Origin: Delphinus delphis
Taxonomy: Eukaryota > Chordata > Mammalia > Artiodactyla > Delphinidae
Length of the DNA stretch: 64,000 bases
Reading direction: 5' to 3'
NCBI RefSeq assembly: GCF_949987515.2
Contig: NC_082690.1
Location: forward strand, 108,374,400-108,438,399
Under the pieces are notes generated by a model. The model had not been told where the DNA came from, made no database searches, and saw only the letters and a list, made by a program, of their open reading frames with translations. The position numbers were made by a program, and so were the translations under genes. Positions 12,715 to 25,914 of the stretch are shown one piece after another (position 1 is the first letter of the stretch; each line of letters opens with the position of its first letter).

Positions 12715-12880
12715 GGACCATGTGGTCTCTGCCGCAACTCCTCAACTCTGCGTGGCAGCATGAGGGCAGCCAGAGACAGAGCACACACCAGTGGGCGTGG
12801 CTGTGTTCTAATAAAACTTTATTGACAAAAACAGGCCAAGGGCCGGATCAGACCTGCAGGCTGTGGTTGATGGGCCCTGT
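12715..12880 (+). mobile_element. MER20-like DNA transposon remnant
   Basis: The order 'ggtctctgccgcaactcctcaactctg', 'gggcgtggctgtgttctaataaaactttatt', 'acaaaaacaggcc' and 'gggccggatcagacc' matches the MER20 (hAT-Charlie) consensus. The left end is missing. MER20 copies can carry regulatory activity in placental mammals, but nothing specific is shown here. Confidence 0.75.
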
Positions 12881-13722
12881 CTTAGAGGACGGATGGAGTG
12901 AGGAATATTTTCAGTCTTTGAGGCCCTTCTTTTGTGGACTGTCTTTCCGGTTTTCTTTTCTTTTTTCGGCCTACTCTGAGTGCTTTTCTCATAGATTTGG
13001 GAGACTTTAATACCCAAAACTGTGGCTCTCCACTGCTAGCTGCAGTTTTTTCCCAGCCTGCTGTCTGGAGGGCCCGGGCTGGGGGCTGCAGACTTTGCTC
13101 CCCGCTTCTGGCTCTCAGCCTGAACCAGTGAGGCCAGGGGGCACCTCCGCCTGCTGCCCAAGGGCAGGAACTCATCGCCCAAGGATTGCTGGCTACTCAC
13201 ACACTCTGCTCAGTATTGCTTTTTATAAATGGTTTCAATTTCACATTGATGACCTTATCACTATAGCACCTCGCTGTCTGCTGGCAGTGACACACTACCT
13301 TAGTTTTTTTCCCTAAATGGCCGGTGTCGTAAGTGTCCCATCTGGTTTGTGACACTGCTGCCTCTCCCCTATCAGAAGCGTTATCCCATGTTGCAGGTGG
13401 AGCCAGGTGGCCTGGGGACCAAGGCCATTCCTGCCGCTCAGGAGCTGCATGGCCGTGGGCCTCAGTCTCCTCGAATGTAGAATGGGCAGAGCAGTGGTGC
13501 CGAGCCCGTGAGCTCAGCCGCTCGCACCTGGCACAGGTGAACATCGGGGGCCTCGGCCTGCGAGGCTGGTCTTCCCTGTCCAAGGCTGTGAACCATCAAA
13601 GGTCGTGGCCTGCTCCTCAGCACGAGGCAGGACCACCCAGTCATCGGTTCTTTTTTCCCAGAAACATCACAGCTATTTTCACCTCTGCTCTTCCGTTTGA
13701 GATCTGGAGCCATTTTGTCAAG

Positions 13723-13732
13723 TTAAAAATAG
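13723..13732. promoter_or_regulatory. MEF2-type site
   Basis: ttaaaaatag, fitting YTAWWWWTAR, within a short AT-rich patch (13655-13740). Like the site at 3925, it is followed by 'agccc'. Confidence 0.33.
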
Positions 13733-16439
13733 CCCGGACGCTTGGGTCAGGGGTTGCGATAAACCTACGAAGGCCCCTGGGGTGAGCGTGCGCCTCTCCG
13801 ACGCCCAGTCCTTGGGTTAGAGGCCCCTCCGCCAGCTTCCTCCCCCTTGCCCAGCACCACCCAGCAAACGTCCTTTCTGCTCTGGGCGTCAGTGTCCCGC
13901 TAAACAGAGGGCTTTGACCAGATGGCCTGGGTTCACACCTCAGCTCCACACCACCACCAAGAGTGCTGGGACCGGACGCTGGAGCCTCAGCCCCTCCCAT
14001 GAAGTGACGTCGTGGGAGGCCGGCGCCGAGCACCTGTAGGGCAGGTAGCGATCCAGCGCTCAGCACCTGCGAGTTGGGGTCTTTGTGGTCCCTGGAACGG
14101 GATACCCTTCCCCCCAGCATCTTCTGCTGGCCACCGTGGAGGACTGAGAGACCCTGTAAACTCCAAATTTAAGATGCAGAAGCGGCTCCCGGCCCTGCCC
14201 ACAGCCCAGGGCACACACCTGCCGCAGTGGACCTCACACCAGCTCCCTTCCCCCTCCCCCTCGGCCCCGCCTGGCACTAGGGGCTACCACCACGTGCCGG
14301 CCCGGGGCTTGGTGTGAATGAGACCTGCCAAGTGGCTGGAGCAGGTGAACCTGGGGGCCGGGCACCCCCAGGCTGGGCCAAACTCCACTGACCTTGGGGC
14401 TGTGGGATCGGTGGCCAAAGCCAGTGGCTGCACGGGGCGTCCTGAGCACCTGTGCACGTGAGTCTGTAGGGGCAGCAGGGGGGGAGCTGGTGAGGCCAAA
14501 TGGGGGGGTGGTGAGAGGGAGGAGAGAAGCTGGGAGAGGAATGGTGACCATGGCCCAGAGGACAGGAGAAAGAAGGGCCCTAGGAGCGCCCTGGGCACGT
14601 CTGGGCAGGCGACAGCCCTGGGCATTCAGGGGGCAGGCTGCAGGAGGGTACCGGCCCCTGGGCTGCGCAGCGGGCAGGCCGGGGCAGGAGGCAGGGCTGC
14701 AGAAGGCGCAGGCCCAGGCTTGTGTGCCCCAGCCCCTGCGGGCTCTCTGAACCCCCCTCCCCAGTGAACAGACCCTCCCCAACACGCCCACCCTTCCTCA
14801 GCCCTTTCTGGGATCAGCCCTGCCTGCAGGGGTGGGAGGGGGTACACCAGCTCCAGCCCCCAACAGGAGCACAGGGGCACCTCAAGAGTTCCTGGGGATG
14901 AAGGGGGATTCTCCAGGGTCCGGGAGACACGACCACCCCATCTGGCTTGAGGATGTCCTTTCATATATACCATGAAACCTCTGCAGACAGCCCCCCAAAC
15001 TCACAGTGGGCTCCCCTCCGCTGGCCCTGCCTTCAGGGCTTCCAGGCCAGGCCCCCATCCCTGCTCATCCCCGCCTGGGCTCGGGCTGACACGCGGCCAG
15101 GAGCGTCCTTCCCTAGCCAAGCCCCAGCACAGTGCAGGCTAGTGCGGCCCCTCGGAGGCCCTGGCGGACTCGTGGACACTGTTTATTCCTCTGTCCTGGA
15201 CTCGGGGTGAGTCCTGGGAACACATTCGGACAACCCCAGAATCCTGCACGGCCGCGTTGGTCCTGGTGTGCCTGGCGTGGGGCCCTGGCTGGGGTCCAGA
15301 GCTGCTCAAGGCCCCGCTGGCTGTGTCCCTTCTCAGTCTTTAGGCTCTCGGGTGCCACGCTGGCAGACTCCCCGACGTCTAGCTCGCACTGGGACCTGCG
15401 CTGCCCACCTGCCTCCTGTTCGTAAGGAGTGGCCAGGGCAGGATGGTCTGGGTGGGCTCGGTAAATGCTAGGAGGCCAGGTGGGGACCTAGGTGTGGCCC
15501 CTGGACAGTCAAGCCAGCGTGTCGTCCAGCCTGCCTTCCAGCCAGGGGCATGGGCAGCCTGGCCGACACAGGCAATGTTGGGGGTCCACTGGGAGGGCCG
15601 TGGACTCCCTGGGCCCTGCTGCTGGGGGCATGACAAGGTGGCTCGGGGTGAACAGTGGCTCCCCGGCCTGCAGGGCAAGGGGCTGGGGAGTCAGCAGTGG
15701 CTTCGCCCCTCCCAGCCCATGGTCCTGGGTAGACGACCCTGCCCCGGCTCCCCTCCCTCCGTGATCCTCTACTTTCTGGACCTGGGGTCTCCGGCGTGGC
15801 CATGGAAGAAGCACCTGGTACCCCTCTGTCCCCGGTGAGAGCCACCCTGGGGGCTGCCTAGGGAAATTAGCTTCTGGAGGGCCTGTCACCATTCGCGCCG
15901 TGGTGTCTGTCCCCACTTCTCGGGGATGCCGGGGGCGCTGGGCTGGCTTTGAGAGGCAGGGTGGCTGCCAGAGCCACCCTCCCCGAAGGGCAGACCATCG
16001 TGAGAGAGTGCCGAGACAAGGCCCTGAGCCCCGGAGGGGTGACTCGGCGGGGGGTAAACACGCCCCGCCACGGCGTGGCCAGCATCTGGCCACCTGTGAC
16101 TGAGGCTGGTACCAGGGATGGCAGTTAATGTTGACAAGCCCGGGAGGCTGCACTGGCGCCCCCAGCCCTGCTGACCAGAAACAGGGAGAGGGACAGGGCC
16201 TGGGCCAGGGGCCAAGTCCGCTGTCCTGTTGCCCTCCTCCCCAGCAGACTAGGTAGTCTAGAACGTTCCACACTTCCCTATCCAGGGCCACAGAGCAGTT
16301 CAGCTGACCTCTTGGATCCCTGATCCCAGGGCCACCCCCCAGCTCCAGCTGAACCCGCTTTGTAGCGATAATGGCAAGAGGCCTTCCCCCGGGTGAGCCA
16401 AACGTGCACCGTCTCATTGAACGCCTACTCCTTCTGAGC

Positions 16440-16500
16440 TGCGGCCTCTCATCATCCCATTTTATAGATGGGAAAATGGAGGCTCGGAGGGTAGACGTGC
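16440..16500 (-). repeat. MIR-like SINE fragment
   Basis: Plus strand reads 'cccattttatagatgggaaaatggaggctcgg', the reverse complement of the MIR 'cctcagtttcctcatctgtaaaatggg' region. Confidence 0.55.
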
Positions 16501-17692
16501 GCTACCCATCTCACAAGGCTTGTTAGTGGGGGGGTAACCGCACCTCTCGGGGGGGTTGGGAGCCTTAGGAAGGAGGAGCTGAGAGCTCCTGACCCCCAGG
16601 TCCCCAGTGCTGGAGGGGCCTCCCCACCAGACCCAGCTCCCCAGAGGTGTGGCCCCCACTGAGAGGGGAGAGGCCATGCCCATGTCGTGTCGGAAGTAGG
16701 ATACTGGGCACGTGCGGCCGTCCAGGGAGGCCTCACCTGGCATCCTCTCTCTGCCAGCAAAGCCTGAGCTTCCTCGTCAAAAGGAAGGACCCTGGAGGGC
16801 CGTATGCACGACAGGCTTCTTCGGGCGCAGGAGGGCAGCTGGGCGGGAGGTCGGCAGAGAATCCCCAGGGTTCCGGGCGGGTGGGAGGCTCCAGCCAGCA
16901 GAGAGCCTGGAGTGGGGCGGGCAGGGCCACGCACACCTTCACTTCAGCGTTCACACCACACTTTGGGTGTACACCAGAGACCAGGCCCTATGTCTGGGCT
17001 GTGAGTCAGGCTTTGCATGTCCAGCGCTTTCCCAGCGGACATCCTGGCCAATGGACGGTCGGTACCCAGACCTTCAGGCTCTGGCACGTGGGTCTGCTTG
17101 CCCGGGGTCAGGAGCCCTGTTCCCAGGTGCCTCCGAGGTGCCAGGTTGGGCTCAGGCCCTGTCTGCCCACCGCAGAGCAGCCGAGGTGGGAGACCACCCT
17201 GAATTTTCTGTGAGGACCACACAGGAGTGGCTCAGGCTGGGAGGGCCCGGGGCTTCAATGTCCCCAGCCCGCTACAGGGGAGGGGAAGAGAGGACCAAGA
17301 TGACAAGTACACGCCAAGTTGACAAGTTCACCTCCAGCTGTGAGAACACAAAGGCCTCCTCAGCCCTCCCCCTTCCCTGACCACTGGTGCAGAACAAAGC
17401 CCCGGACCCTGCTGCAGACTCCATCCCCACACCCGCCAGAGGCCGGGCCCTCAGGTCAGCGCACTGCCAGGAGGTGATGGAGCCCGGAGCCGCCTGGACC
17501 CAGGTCCCGTCGCCACGTAGATGGGCCGTGCTTCCCTGACTTGGCCAGTGGATGTGGCCCTAAGGGGCACAGGACACTCAGCTCCCTAACCTCCTGCGTC
17601 TCACCCCGAGGCCTCACGTGGGTGACGGCGAGGGAGCAGCTTGGGGTGACACTGGGCTCCACGTTTGGGTGCCCTGGCAGTGGACAGGTGTC

Positions 17693-18020
17693 ATGGACTG
17701 AACTGTCCACCGCCCAAGTTCATCTGTTGAAGCCCTAACCTCAGTGTGACTGTATGTGGAGATGGGGCTTTTAGGGAGGTAATGAAGGCTAAAGGTCCTA
17801 AGGGTGAGGCCCTGATCCCATAGGATTAATGCCCTTAGAAGGAGAGATACCAGAGCTTTCTGTCTCTCCTCTGTGCACAGAGAAGAGGCCATGAGAGGAC
17901 ACCAGTGAGAGGACGGTCATCTGTGAGCCAGGAAGCCAGTCCTCTCCAGACTTTGAATGGGTGGCACCTTGATCTGGGACCTCCCGCCTCCAGAACTGTG
18001 AGAGATCAATGTCCTACTCA
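17693..18020 (+). mobile_element. MaLR (MLT1A-like) solo LTR fragment
   Basis: Diagnostic pieces appear in consensus order: 'caagttcatctgttgaagccctaacc', 'ggagatggggcttttagggaggtaatgaagg', 'attaatgcccttagaaggag', 'gaggacaccagtgagaggacgg', 'gccaggaagcc', 'ggcaccttgatctgggacctccc' and 'tccagaactgtgaga'. Class III (ERVL-MaLR) long terminal repeat, no coding sequence. Confidence 0.8.
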
Positions 18021-18654
18021 GGCCGCCAGTCTGTGGCGTCCTGCTGAGTCAGCCTGTGCGGATACGACGGCCGCCAGCAAGGCGGGGAGCTGCAGAGACA
18101 GCAGCGTGGGCGTGGGCGTGGGAGCACGCCCCCTGAAGCTTGTCACCTGAGACTTTGGGAGCAGTCGGTTGAGCGGAGGAACTCATGCTTCAGAGCGCTG
18201 GACGCGGCCAGGGCCTAATGGCCCCCAGATTCCAACAAACTCCACCCCATCTTGACCATCGGCATGGCCCAGCCCCATCCCTGCCCTTCACCAAATGCCG
18301 TTGCTTCCACCTCTCACCAGCTCTGTGCCACCCGCCCTCCCCATTGCCTGTGCCCACCCTGGGAACCTCACTGACCCCCTGCCTCCCCCATCCCTCCCAG
18401 AACCTTCTCCAGAGTGGGAAGCCAGGGTGGGCCCTGTGATCCTGACCTCCACGCCCAGTCCCACAGTCGGAGCCTCCTGAGGACCCGCCAAGCCAAACTG
18501 TCCCCTCCCACTCTGGCTCCACCCCATCCCCTGCTGCCTGCCTCGGCTGGGTTATTCCATCCCTTGGAAAATCGTGGTGGCCAGTCGTCACCAGTAGATG
18601 CCATGTGACAGCTCTGGGTGTGCAGCGTGGAGGTCCCCAGCCCTCGAGCCTCCC

Positions 18655-18725
18655 TGCAGACGCTCCGTCTCCAGGCTGAGGAAACTGAGGCACAGAGAGG
18701 CCATGTAACGTGCCCAAAGTCATCA
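18655..18725 (-). repeat. MIR-like SINE fragment
   Basis: Plus strand 'gctgaggaaactgaggcacagagaggccatgtaacgtgcccaaagtca' is the MIR core reversed. Confidence 0.65.
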
Positions 18726-19434
18726 TGAGGATGCTAAGCCCGTGCCCCGCCCCCGCCTGCCCCTCCAGCCTTCCGCCACAGGCCGGGGCCCAGTGGGCAC
18801 GCCCACTCTGGCTGTGGGTCTTGGGGGCTCTGTCTCAATGGGATGTCCGACTCTGTCTGCTCCTTACCACGTGCCCAGACTGTACTTAACATCAGAGAGG
18901 CCAAAGCGGAGACAGGCCACTGCTGGCACTGCCCAGGTTCAGACCAAGGCGGGCAGGGGGAAAGGAGCTGCAGGGGTGTGTGTGTGGGGGGGCGGTGGAA
19001 CCCTGGAGCTCTGAAGGGCAGGCATGGAAGACATACCCTTCCCTGGCCACATGCCTCCATGCAGCCCCTGGGAGCCTGCACACAGCCTGCCAAGTGGTCG
19101 GCCGGCCTCTGCTTGGCCACCCCCGTGACGGGGAACTCACTCCCACCCTGCACAACTCCGACTACTGAGAAATTCTCGTTAAGGCTCGTGATGTCGACCC
19201 AGAAATTTCACTCCCAGAAAATAAAACACAATATACGAGGGGAAAACGTGTAGGAGGAGGTATGCAGTAACAGGATAGATAAGGATGAAAAACTGTAAAC
19301 GGTTCAAATTCAGTGCCCTGAAGACTGGGCGACTGCCACCCAGCGTCCGAGAACCACCTCCCTCGGGGTGCGGCCCCGCCTGCCTCTGAGAGTTCCTCTC
19401 CTGCACCCCCTCGCCTCCTCTCAGCTCCAGGCTC

Positions 19435-19600
19435 ATTCCCGCCCCAGGGCCTTTGCTGCTTTTGCGGTTCCCTCTGCCTGGAGCCCTTGTCCTGGTCACC
19501 TAGAGAGCTGCTTCCTCCCCATCCGGGTCCAGGGCTCCATTTAGGTTTCATCTGCCAGGAGGTGCTGTCCCTGATCCACGCATCCTGGTCCCACGCCCCT
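19435..19600 (+). repeat. L2 LINE 3' fragment
   Basis: 'cagggcctttgctgcttttgcggttccctctgcctggagccc' followed by 'ggtttcatctgccaggaggtgctgtccctgatcc' follows the L2 3' consensus. Confidence 0.6.
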
Positions 19601-19739
19601 CCTCTGCCATGGGTTCCTTCACGGGGAAGGATTCCCTCTTCTCTCTTTCCTCCTCCCTGCCCTGTTCTCGGCCTCTCTGGTCCCTTCCTCTGCTGCTACC
19701 CCCGTGATGCTCCGAATTAGGCAAACGCACACACACCCG

Positions 19740-20130
19740 CTAACCCAGCCCCGGGTCGAAGAGGCGAGAGTTCAAACAACGCGACCAATTTATAAACAAT
19801 TTTCTCCGCGACGATTAAGTTACATTTCCCCAATAGCTGCTTCATTTTCTTGTCAAAAATACACAGTTTTCACATTTGTCTCGCTGTAAGGGTAATTAAT
19901 TTCCAGACCATAAGTAAAAACTTAATTTGATACCTGCGAGGATTAGAAACTATTTCAAGCTGTTGTTTACATGAAATCAAGAAAGATTCGTTCTGTTTGC
20001 AATTATGTTAATGAGGAAATCGAGTGGGTTTTTTTTTTTTTTTTGAGAACTCAGCATCATTTTGCCATTACCAGTGAATTAGTCTAGAAGGGTCTGCTGC
20101 CGCCGCAAACCCCTCCACGGCTATTTTTAA
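19740..20130. promoter_or_regulatory. Candidate conserved non-coding element, FOX/homeodomain motifs
   Basis: About 390 bases of AT-rich, repeat-free sequence inside a GC-rich intron. Motifs: ataaacaa (19792-19799) and tgtttac (19964-19970), both forkhead-type; taattaat (19893-19900); cttaattt (19921); and a MEF2-type ctatttttaa (20121-20130). A T16 run lies at 20029-20044. No open frame or splice-site pair was noted. Enhancer function is inferred. Confidence 0.4.
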
Positions 20131-23100
20131 GGTGACCTTGGCTGGTGAGGAGGTCCTGCAGGGTGACCGAGTACCCCGGGGAAGGCTGTTGTGGGAATGG
20201 CTCAGAAGATGGGGGCCGGATGAGCTCTGGGGACGGGCCTGTCTCCAGGTTGTTGGAGGGGAGTTGGGCCTACAGGTAGGCAGGACTGTGGAACCTTCTC
20301 TAGGGCCCCTTCTGACAGTAAGATGGAAGATGGAGGCTGGTCAGGCTCAGATGACCCAGTCCCCGGGCGTTCCCGAGCCCTGGGCTGTGCCCACTCACAG
20401 GGCGTCCTGGGGGAGGGGCTCTGCACGGGCAAGGGCTCAGGGGTGTGAAAAGGCACTGTGCCCAGAAGAGGCTGGAGCGGGAGATGCACGGAGGCAAGAT
20501 CACGTGTGCCCCGTCTCGCAGCAAAGGCAAGGAGCCTTCGGGACATACAAGGGGGCCGTCGAATGGGCACGGGGGCACGACCCTCGGGCCCCAGAGTGAG
20601 GGCTGAGGGTGGGCAGGCAGCCAAGGAGGAGGCTTTGCCCTTGGGCAGCTAACGCAGGGCTGGCATGGCCATGAGCGCTCTAGGCGGGCTCTGGGGGCCT
20701 GGATCGTACAGGCGCTGCTACCGTATCACTAAAAGCCAAGGGGAGATGGTCCCTGGGGCTGCCTCAGCCTCCCGCGGGCCAGCCCTCGTGGGCACAGCCC
20801 TGACCAGGGGGTGCTGTCCCTGCCCACCTGGCGGGGGACGCAGGAGAGAGCGCTCGTTCACGGTGTGACCCGCCACCAGGGTCAGTAGGCACGTCGTGGC
20901 CCGCACTCGGCTGGGGGTGTGTGGAGGCCAGCAGCTGCCCGGCCTCTCCCCAGGCCCGGCTTCCGGCGCCGGCTTCGGCCTTGGCCTCGGCCTCCCAGGG
21001 CCTCCCCCCGGAGGCCGCGAGGCTGCGGGCAGAGACCAGCCCAGGCGAGGCCGGAACAACGTCCCGTTGTGGCCCCGTGGGGCTGCTTTGCCACCACATG
21101 CCACCAGCCGTCCGTTGTAGAGTCTGTCCCCATGGACCCAGTTTCGCCCCGCTGGCCGCCAGGGGCTCAGGTCCGGGCTGGGTGCAGGCTCCCTCGACAC
21201 AGAGGCCATTTACGGCCAGGATAAAGGCCACTTGTGTTGGCACCGAAAGGCGAGCGTCTCCCTGCCCGGCCGTCTTGTCACCGTCCCATCTGTCAGGTGG
21301 CGTGGTGGGGACGGCGCAGCAATGGGGCTTGTGTGAAGACAAGGCCCGGCGCAGCAGGGAAGAGCGGCCCACAGTCTCCGTCTCCTGGGAACCCCGAGGC
21401 CTTCCCGCTGCCCTGGGCCCCAGCCGGCCCTTCATCTGGGGGCCTGGTTCCGAGGCTGGGGGACGTGTGGCCCCATGGGGCTTGGGGAGGCCCACAACCT
21501 GGACACTGGCCCCCTCAGGGGTCGGTTCCTTCACAAGGGAGAGGGTCGTGATGCTAAAAACACCCGTGCGAAAGCTGGACACAAGCAGTGTGTCTCAGGC
21601 CCTGCACTGGGCCCCCTGCGGTTGGAGGCCTGGCCCATCTTGGGGGGTGAGGCTGCCCGGAGGTGGGAGGTGCAGGGGGGCCAGGAGAGGAGCGGCAGGT
21701 GTTTCCCGCTGCATCACCACCAAAGGTCAGAGTGGCCCACTGGACTGGCTGCGCGGCTGTCCATGCACGTGGGCGCGGAGAGGATGGACTCGGCCACTTT
21801 GGCCTTGGTGTCAACCTCAAACGAAGCCCTATCAGGACTGCGGCCACCTTGGGCAGCACACTGGGCGGGCAGAACGGGGCTGTGCTGGCTTCTGGCAGGA
21901 GACAGATGACTGACTCCTTTTTTTTTCAAATGCATTCCTGCTAATTTTTTTTTTTTTTGAAGAGAATTTCCATGACTAGTTTTTATCTTTGGGGTGGCTG
22001 TGCAATTACAGCTCAAGCAGGGAGCCCTTTTCCGTCAACCCTGCTAATTTTTAATTAAATTTCCCCAAGGCCTCAGTAGGTGAGGGGCATGGTCACGTGA
22101 CTTGGGGTGATGCTGTCACAGTAGAAGCGCTCATGCCTACAGAGCGGGGTGGGTGTGAAGAGGGTGCTGTGCAAAAGGGTACTGGAGCCCAGGGGTGGGA
22201 AGGGACCCCCGCAGGAGCCCGGGGCAGGAGGGGGAGGCAGGCAGCGCTCCCCTCACCTTGTGAGGACCCTCCACCTCCTCATCTGTAAGGTACAGGTGGC
22301 CACGCCTGACCCCACCGGGAGGCACCTGCCCACGGAGGTCTCCCACTGGCCTGGAAGAGACAGGCTCCTGCCAGGTTTACGGAGCTGAAAAATAAGTTAG
22401 TTTTCCTTACAAAAGGGCAGGGAAGAGTCAGTGGGCTCCATGGCTAGGGGCTGGGTGTTCACCATGACAACGGAAAGCCTGAAGCCAGCAGAACCAGGGG
22501 CAGGACTCAGACTCTGGGGGACTCTGGGTGGAGCCCCCTAGGTCAGTCAGTCGTAGAGTGGGTGGGTTGGGCCAGGGGTCTGCCTGGGCCAGGGAGGGAG
22601 CCGGGCTTCGTGTCCACCTGTGCCCAAGGGTTACTGTTCCTTTAGCTCTTGCTCTGTCCCCGGGTGCAGGATGTGGAGCTGTTCAGCAGAGCTCCAATTT
22701 TAGGAGCAGAGGGAAACCGAGCGGGACAGAGAAGCTAGCTGACCCGATCCTCTGAGGCCGGGTCGGGTGCTTCTCCAGAAGGCGGTGCAGACCCCCCAGC
22801 CGCGGGCCCAGGAGAGGCAGCAGGGCCCCTCTGTGAATCCCGCTCCTTTTCTGGGCCTCGGCAGAGAGACGCCCCAGGAAGGGCGTCGAGTGTCCCCACC
22901 TCTTCAAGGCGCTGATGTTTAATCCATAAAGCTCCCGGGGGGCAGGGAGGAGAGACAGCGAGACGGAGGCGGAGCTCAGTCACGTGACACGCGCGCCTTT
23001 CCTCAGCGGGTGCAGATGGGGCTGCATAGACGTGGGAGCGGGAGGTGAACCCCGTGACCGAGTCCTTAGGTGCCGAGGGTCATCAAACAGACTGCGTCCT

Positions 23101-24054
23101 AGTCTGGACTCCGTGCCCCCCTGCGCCCCCTCCCTCCCTCTGCAGCTCTGCAGCCTGGTGAGCTGCACCAGCCCGGGCCCAGCCCGGGTCTTCTGCGGCA
23201 CATCCGGCCCCGCGGGTGCTCTCTTGCTGTCAAAGGGCAGGTACTGTGGGCTTCCCTGCCTCGGGAGGGACAGGTACAGGACTGTGGGCGGTGACCCTAG
23301 CACGGACAGTGGGTGCCCTGCCTTTGGCACCTGTCCCTGGGAACAGCCGATCCAAGGCCTCTTCACCTAGGAAGCCGTCCGCGGACGTCAGTGGTGCGGT
23401 GCTTCCCCCTCTAACCCCAAACACACCAGCTCCTCTCTTGTGCCTTTACGGTCCCGTGTCTGCCCAACCTCCGGGGGCCTGGCCGAGCTCGGGCCTGGGG
23501 AAGCCTGGCCCCATCAGAGCACACCTCACCCCCTCCCTGGCCAAGCCCAGGGCCACATCCTCCCCTCCCTGGCTCTGGGGAGGCCCACCCTTGCCTCCCC
23601 ATCTCCCCATCTCCTTCCTTCCTTCTTTTCCACCTGATCTCTAAGCACTGGAGTCCACCCGCCCACTGAACACGTCCAGAATGGAATTCGAGGTTGCCCC
23701 TGACCTGCCCCACCCTGGCGTCCCTCCAAGCAAAGCACCCCCATATCCAGGTGCTTTCCTTAGAAACCTGGTCCTTCCTGATACCCCGTCCCCTCCATCT
23801 GCCTGTCCTGTTGACCGACGGGTCCTGTGGACTGTGGGCTACTACCCCACAGGTGTCCACCCTAGTCCAAGGCACACACGTGTGTCCTAATCCCACTGCG
23901 GCCCTTCACTACTCTTGGGGCTCCCACCCTCGCCTGCCTCTAACCCCCCTCCCAGGGAAGCCAGTACCATCCCCTGCCCCTCAGGCTCACAGGGTGAGTT
24001 CGGGCTGACAGGGCCAGGCTCTGCCTTGCCCGCTCTCACAGCCTCAGACAGCCA

Positions 24055-24380
24055 TGACCCTGGGCCCCAGGGCCTTTGCACGGCTGCTCATGCTGGGAAC
24101 TCTTCCAGCCACACCACCCGCCACCTCATTCACCCCTGAATGAGGGGTGAGAGACACCCCTGGCTGTCTCCAGGCCCCTGGCCCCTGACCGGAGGTGGCC
24201 CTGCCTATCCGGTCCAGCCCTCTTTCAGCCGGGCAGTAGGTACTTATGGGCCATTCCGTGCATTCCCCCCTCTGCCCCCCAGACCATGTGCTCCAAGGGT
24301 CAGGAACCAGCCCGTCCCATTCACAGTGGCAACCCTTGATGTTGCCGGTGCCCAGTGGACATCGGTGACCCTTCCTTGGC
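24055..24380 (+). repeat. L2 LINE 3' fragment
   Basis: 'cagggcctttgcacggctgctcatgctgggaactcttcc' and later 'ccatgtgctccaagggtcagg', 'cccattcacagtggcaacccttg' and 'tgcccagtggacatc' follow the L2 order. Confidence 0.55.
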
Positions 24381-25269
24381 TTCTTTAGTCTCTGTGGCCG
24401 GGACTTCCGGTCCCTCCATCCAGACCAGAGGGCTCATGTGTGGGGACACCCGTGGGTTCTGGAGAAGGTACAGGGTTCCGAATTTCCACCCTGGTTACCG
24501 GATGTGGCCCCTTATCAGAAGGTAACATTGTAAAGGCTTAAAACCAAGACCCCATGCTGCCGGGCGCACCCAGGTGGGCCACACACGGGGGCCTGTGATA
24601 CTGGATCCCATTGCAGCTGGCCGCCTACCCCCCCCACACCCACCAGACATGCTCTGCCTGGGCCTCACTGAATTCCCCGTCTCCAGTGCCGCTCTCAGCC
24701 TGGCCGGGTGACACAGGTCACTGTGGTGTCAGCACCTCGGGCCAGGGCTTCACATCACCCTGAGAAGCCCCCACCCAGGGGTGGGTGCTAGCGGTCTGAC
24801 AGGGTGTCCGCAGGCCCCGTCGGGGAGGGGGTGGGCGGAGCCTGCTGGGTAGAGCGTCCCCCTGCGGGCGGCAGGCGGGCTGTGGCCACCTTGCTGCCCA
24901 CACAGATGGTTCTTTATGTGTGAGACCTGACCTACGGCTCCCGGCCGGCGGGGACACAGTGGGCTGGGCACACGGACCAACCTGCCTCCCGGGGGGGGCT
25001 GGCAGGGGGAGGGACGGGAGCGGTGTGCGCCGGCCCCGCAGCTCTCCCTGCGGCCACACCTGCCCCCCTCTTCAGTCTACCCTCAACGTGCCAGAGCAGC
25101 GTAGCTAAAAACACGCGCTGGATCGCGGCGCTCTCTGCCCCGAAGCCCGCCTCCCTCCAAGTGAAGCCTCGAGTCCTTCCAGTGGCTCACAGGGCCCGGA
25201 GGTCTGCCCACCCCTTTACCTGTCTGCTCCCACCTCCAGGCTCCTCCCTAACCCACGGCCACCCTGGTT

Positions 25270-25400
25270 GCTCAGACAAGCCAGGCACGGTCGCACCGCA
25301 GGGCATTTGCAGAGTGTGCAGAGCTGTGCCCTCTGCTTGGAACCTGGTTCCCCAGGTGTCCACAAGCTTTGCTCCTCGTCCCCCAGAGATCTTTTCTGTA
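25270..25400 (+). repeat. L2 LINE fragment
   Basis: 'gcagggcatttgcagagtgtgcagagctgtgccctctgcttggaacctggttcccc' is an L2-like stretch; boundaries uncertain. Confidence 0.5.
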
Positions 25401-25914
25401 GACCAGCATACCCTCCAGTCCTTTCAGAAAGGTCCAGGTCCTGTCTGGACGCAGAGCTTCTCCCGAGGTAGCGAGGGATCAGGCCTTGCCCCTCATGCTT
25501 CCCTGGTGGCTTTTGCCTTCCTGAGGCAGGACCCGTGACAGAGCCTGGATACTGGGCATTTTCTGGGTGCCGGACCCATAAGCGTGCCCCGTATGCTGGT
25601 CGCCTGGTCTGCACACCAGCTCCCATCTCATAGATGAGGATCTGGTGGTCAGAGGGGCCCCCAGCTTGAGAAGGGCCCCGGAGGAGCAGGCCTTCCCGGT
25701 GAGCCCTCCGTCACCCTGCAGCCTCTTCCAGACTCGGGGAGGGGGCCGAGGCTGCCCTGCTCTGGGCCAGCAGGAGTGAGGGAGGCCCCCGAGCTGGGAG
25801 GGGAGGAGGGGGCCCAGGATGGAGGCATGAATGGATGCCCCGGTGAGGAGGGCGGGAGCGCGGGTGAGGAACGAGATGGGGAGGGAGCGCTGCCAACCCA
25901 AACAGCCCAGCGCG

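Noticed and set aside
15509..16417. 302-aa minus-strand open frame
   Set aside because: Same reason: low-complexity composition, open frames on the opposite strand, no recognisable family and no start or splice context.
20764..21913. Long open frames on both strands (272 aa minus, 330 aa plus)
   Set aside because: They overlap antisense to one another in GC-rich intron, are rich in Pro/Gly/Ala/Arg, show no domain, and reflect scarcity of stop codons in GC-rich DNA.
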